Positions 13,635-14,258 of a stretch of DNA of 14,258 nt are shown piece after piece. Every line of letters begins with the position of its first letter. The first letter of the stretch is position 1. Source of the DNA: Clostridia bacterium (GTDB taxonomy: Bacteria; Bacillota; Clostridia; CAKSNL01; HGM11501). The notes beneath the pieces are model-generated. The model worked only from the letters and a program-made list of their open reading frames with translations, was not told where the DNA came from and made no database searches. The position numbers and the translations under genes are program-made. The DNA is taken from NCBI GenBank assembly GCA_017390225.1, contig JAFPCL010000174.1, forward strand, positions 1-14,258, read 5' to 3'.

Positions 13635-13680
13635 TGTAAAAACATATGATTTGCGCAAATTTATTTGCGTGGATTTTACA
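13635..13680. promoter_or_regulatory. Palindromic operator-like region upstream of the hom promoter
   Basis: A perfect 12-bp palindrome ATTTGCGCAAAT (13649-13660) is followed by a third half-site, so that CGCAAAT-TT-ATTTGCG (13654-13669) forms a second overlapping inverted repeat. The whole is flanked by TGTAAAA (13635-13641) and TTTTACA (13674-13680). It begins about 10 bp upstream of the -35 box, where an activator or a repressor could bind. The protein is unknown. Confidence 0.45.
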
Positions 13681-13708
13681 AAACCCGTGAAACACAGGAT
13701 ATGAAAAT

Positions 13709-13774
13709 AACAGGGATACCAAAGAAGCGATGGATGCCCCTGTTTGGGTGAAAAATATAGAGACGGATGCTCCG
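13709..13774. other. Two small hairpins in the divergent intergenic region
   Basis: AACAGGG/CCCTGTT (13709-13715 with 13738-13744) encloses a 22-nt internal part that can pair further through CCA/TGG. A second short hairpin, CGGA/TCCG, lies at 13764-13774. They lie upstream of both divergent promoters, in the 447-bp gap between hom and the last gene. No gene is visible here, and the sequence may be a fragment of an intergenic repeat. Confidence 0.25.
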
Positions 13775-13852
13775 CAATTGTGTGATTTTTGGCAAAGTAG
13801 GGGAAGATTTTTTGAAAAATAAACATTTTTTTTAAAAATATAAAAAAAGTTG

Positions 13853-13881
13853 TTGCAAAGTCGATAAAAAAGTGTTATTAT
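13853..13881 (+). promoter_or_regulatory. Promoter of the secreted-protein gene at the right edge
   Basis: TTGCAA (13853-13858) and TATTAT (13876-13881) are 17 bp apart, with a TGT extension before the -10 box. The predicted start is near 13888, leaving a leader of about 120 nt before the TTG at 14007. Confidence 0.6.
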
Positions 13882-13887
13882 ATCATG

Positions 13888-13917
13888 AACTATTTATATT
13901 TTAACTATTTATCTTTT
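13888..13917. repeat. Two tandem 15-bp repeats at the predicted transcription start
   Basis: AACTATTTATATTTT (13888-13902) is followed directly by AACTATTTATCTTTT (13903-13917), with one difference. They lie at the predicted start of transcription of the gene at 14007, where a bound repressor would block it. The surrounding DNA is very AT-rich, which weakens the case. Confidence 0.4.
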
Positions 13918-14006
13918 ACGATAAAAATACTATATTTAGGCTTTAAATTGCAAAGTAAGCAATATAATGAATACTTAATTCTAAAAAATAGTGGAAGGTG
14001 GCAACA

Positions 14007-14258
14007 TTGAAGAGGTTCTTATGCGGAAGTTTACTTATTTGTATTTTCGGGATGCTTTGCTTTGGAATTTCGGCATATGCACAGAGCGTGGACTATTTTT
14101 CTTTGCAGGACCCGCATCCCGGGGTATATGATGCAAATACCGGGCTTACTTATCATTTTATGTCCACAGATCCGGTACAAACACATCAAAAAGAATACAC
14201 GTTGCGCCTGGATGTTTCCGATGTGCCAGAGGGAAAGCATGTTTGGGTCGACGCTGTC
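14007..14258 (+). CDS. N-terminal part of a secreted protein of unknown function (3' end outside window)
   Basis: The frame starts with TTG at 14007, preceded by GGAAGGTGG (13993-14001), and stays open for 84 codons to the window edge. The N-terminus is a classic signal peptide: KR, a hydrophobic stretch (FLCGSLLICIFGMLCFGI) and a probable cleavage site after SAYA (about residue 25). The mature part begins QSVDYFSLQDPHPGVYDAN, followed by polar, beta-type sequence. I do not recognise a domain. No ATG offers a better start: the in-frame ATG at codon 16 lies inside the signal peptide and has no ribosome binding site. The gene is divergent from the hom operon and has its own promoter. Confidence 0.75.
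   Translation, partial: MKRFLCGSLLICIFGMLCFGISAYAQSVDYFSLQDPHPGVYDANTGLTYHFMSTDPVQTHQKEYTLRLDVSDVPEGKHVWVDAV

Noticed and set aside
13560..13700. T-box or S-box leader before hom
   Set aside because: The predicted transcript leader is only about 30 nt, and neither a T-box sequence nor a terminator hairpin is present.
13560..13826. N-terminal extension of homoserine dehydrogenase to 13826
   Set aside because: The frame is open by chance. It covers the operon promoter and palindromes, and the protein family begins at the MKIAIMGYG sequence.
1..14258. CRISPR array near the CARF nuclease
   Set aside because: I looked for regularly spaced direct repeats of 23-40 bp with unique spacers on both strands and found none. 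The only tandem repeats are the 23-bp and 15-bp pairs, which have no spacers.

Overview
The window reads as a chromosomal segment of a spore-forming member of the Clostridia (Bacillota). The evidence is a YpeB-type germination protein, strong AGGAGG-type ribosome binding sites, TTG and GTG starts, housekeeping-type promoters of the TTGACA-17-TATAAT kind, poly-T hairpin terminators and moderate GC content. I cannot name the species. There are no tRNA or rRNA genes, no CRISPR array, no transposase and no phage genes.

Left part, plus strand (1-4215). It begins with the 3' end of an unrecognised gene and its terminator, then a 345-bp gap. The gap holds a hairpin-rich repeat-like element, a strong promoter and a structured leader. 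Next come a membrane-anchored NodB/polysaccharide-deacetylase-like protein and, 11 bp later, a CARF-domain plus PD-(D/E)xK-type protein of the DUF1887/Card1 family. The pair ends at a strong terminator. A short, degenerate PyrR-like phosphoribosyltransferase homologue follows, then a 65-residue DUF2007-like protein with its own consensus promoter. The Card1-like gene is the most unusual item: its family is known for cyclic-oligoadenylate-activated nucleases of type III CRISPR systems, yet nothing CRISPR-related lies within reach.

Middle part, minus strand (9363 down to 4239). One promoter appears to drive three genes for exported proteins: a copper-amine-oxidase-N (stalk) protein with several similar C-terminal modules, a secreted transglutaminase-like protein with an InlB-type repeat, and YpeB. 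The ypeB ribosome binding site lies wholly inside a perfect 15-bp hairpin. A long bidirectional terminator at 4171-4215 separates this operon from the convergent DUF2007-like gene.

Right part, minus strand (13624 down to 9411). This is a tightly packed operon for aspartate-family amino acid synthesis: homoserine dehydrogenase, homoserine kinase and aspartokinase (thrB and lysC overlap by 4 bp), followed by the rRNA methyltransferase gene rlmB. The aspartokinase gene contains a strong internal ribosome binding site and an in-frame GTG, suited to making a separate regulatory beta subunit. The operon has a good promoter with a very short leader and palindromic operator-like sequence upstream. 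Divergent from it, the window ends inside a gene for a secreted protein that starts with TTG at 14007.
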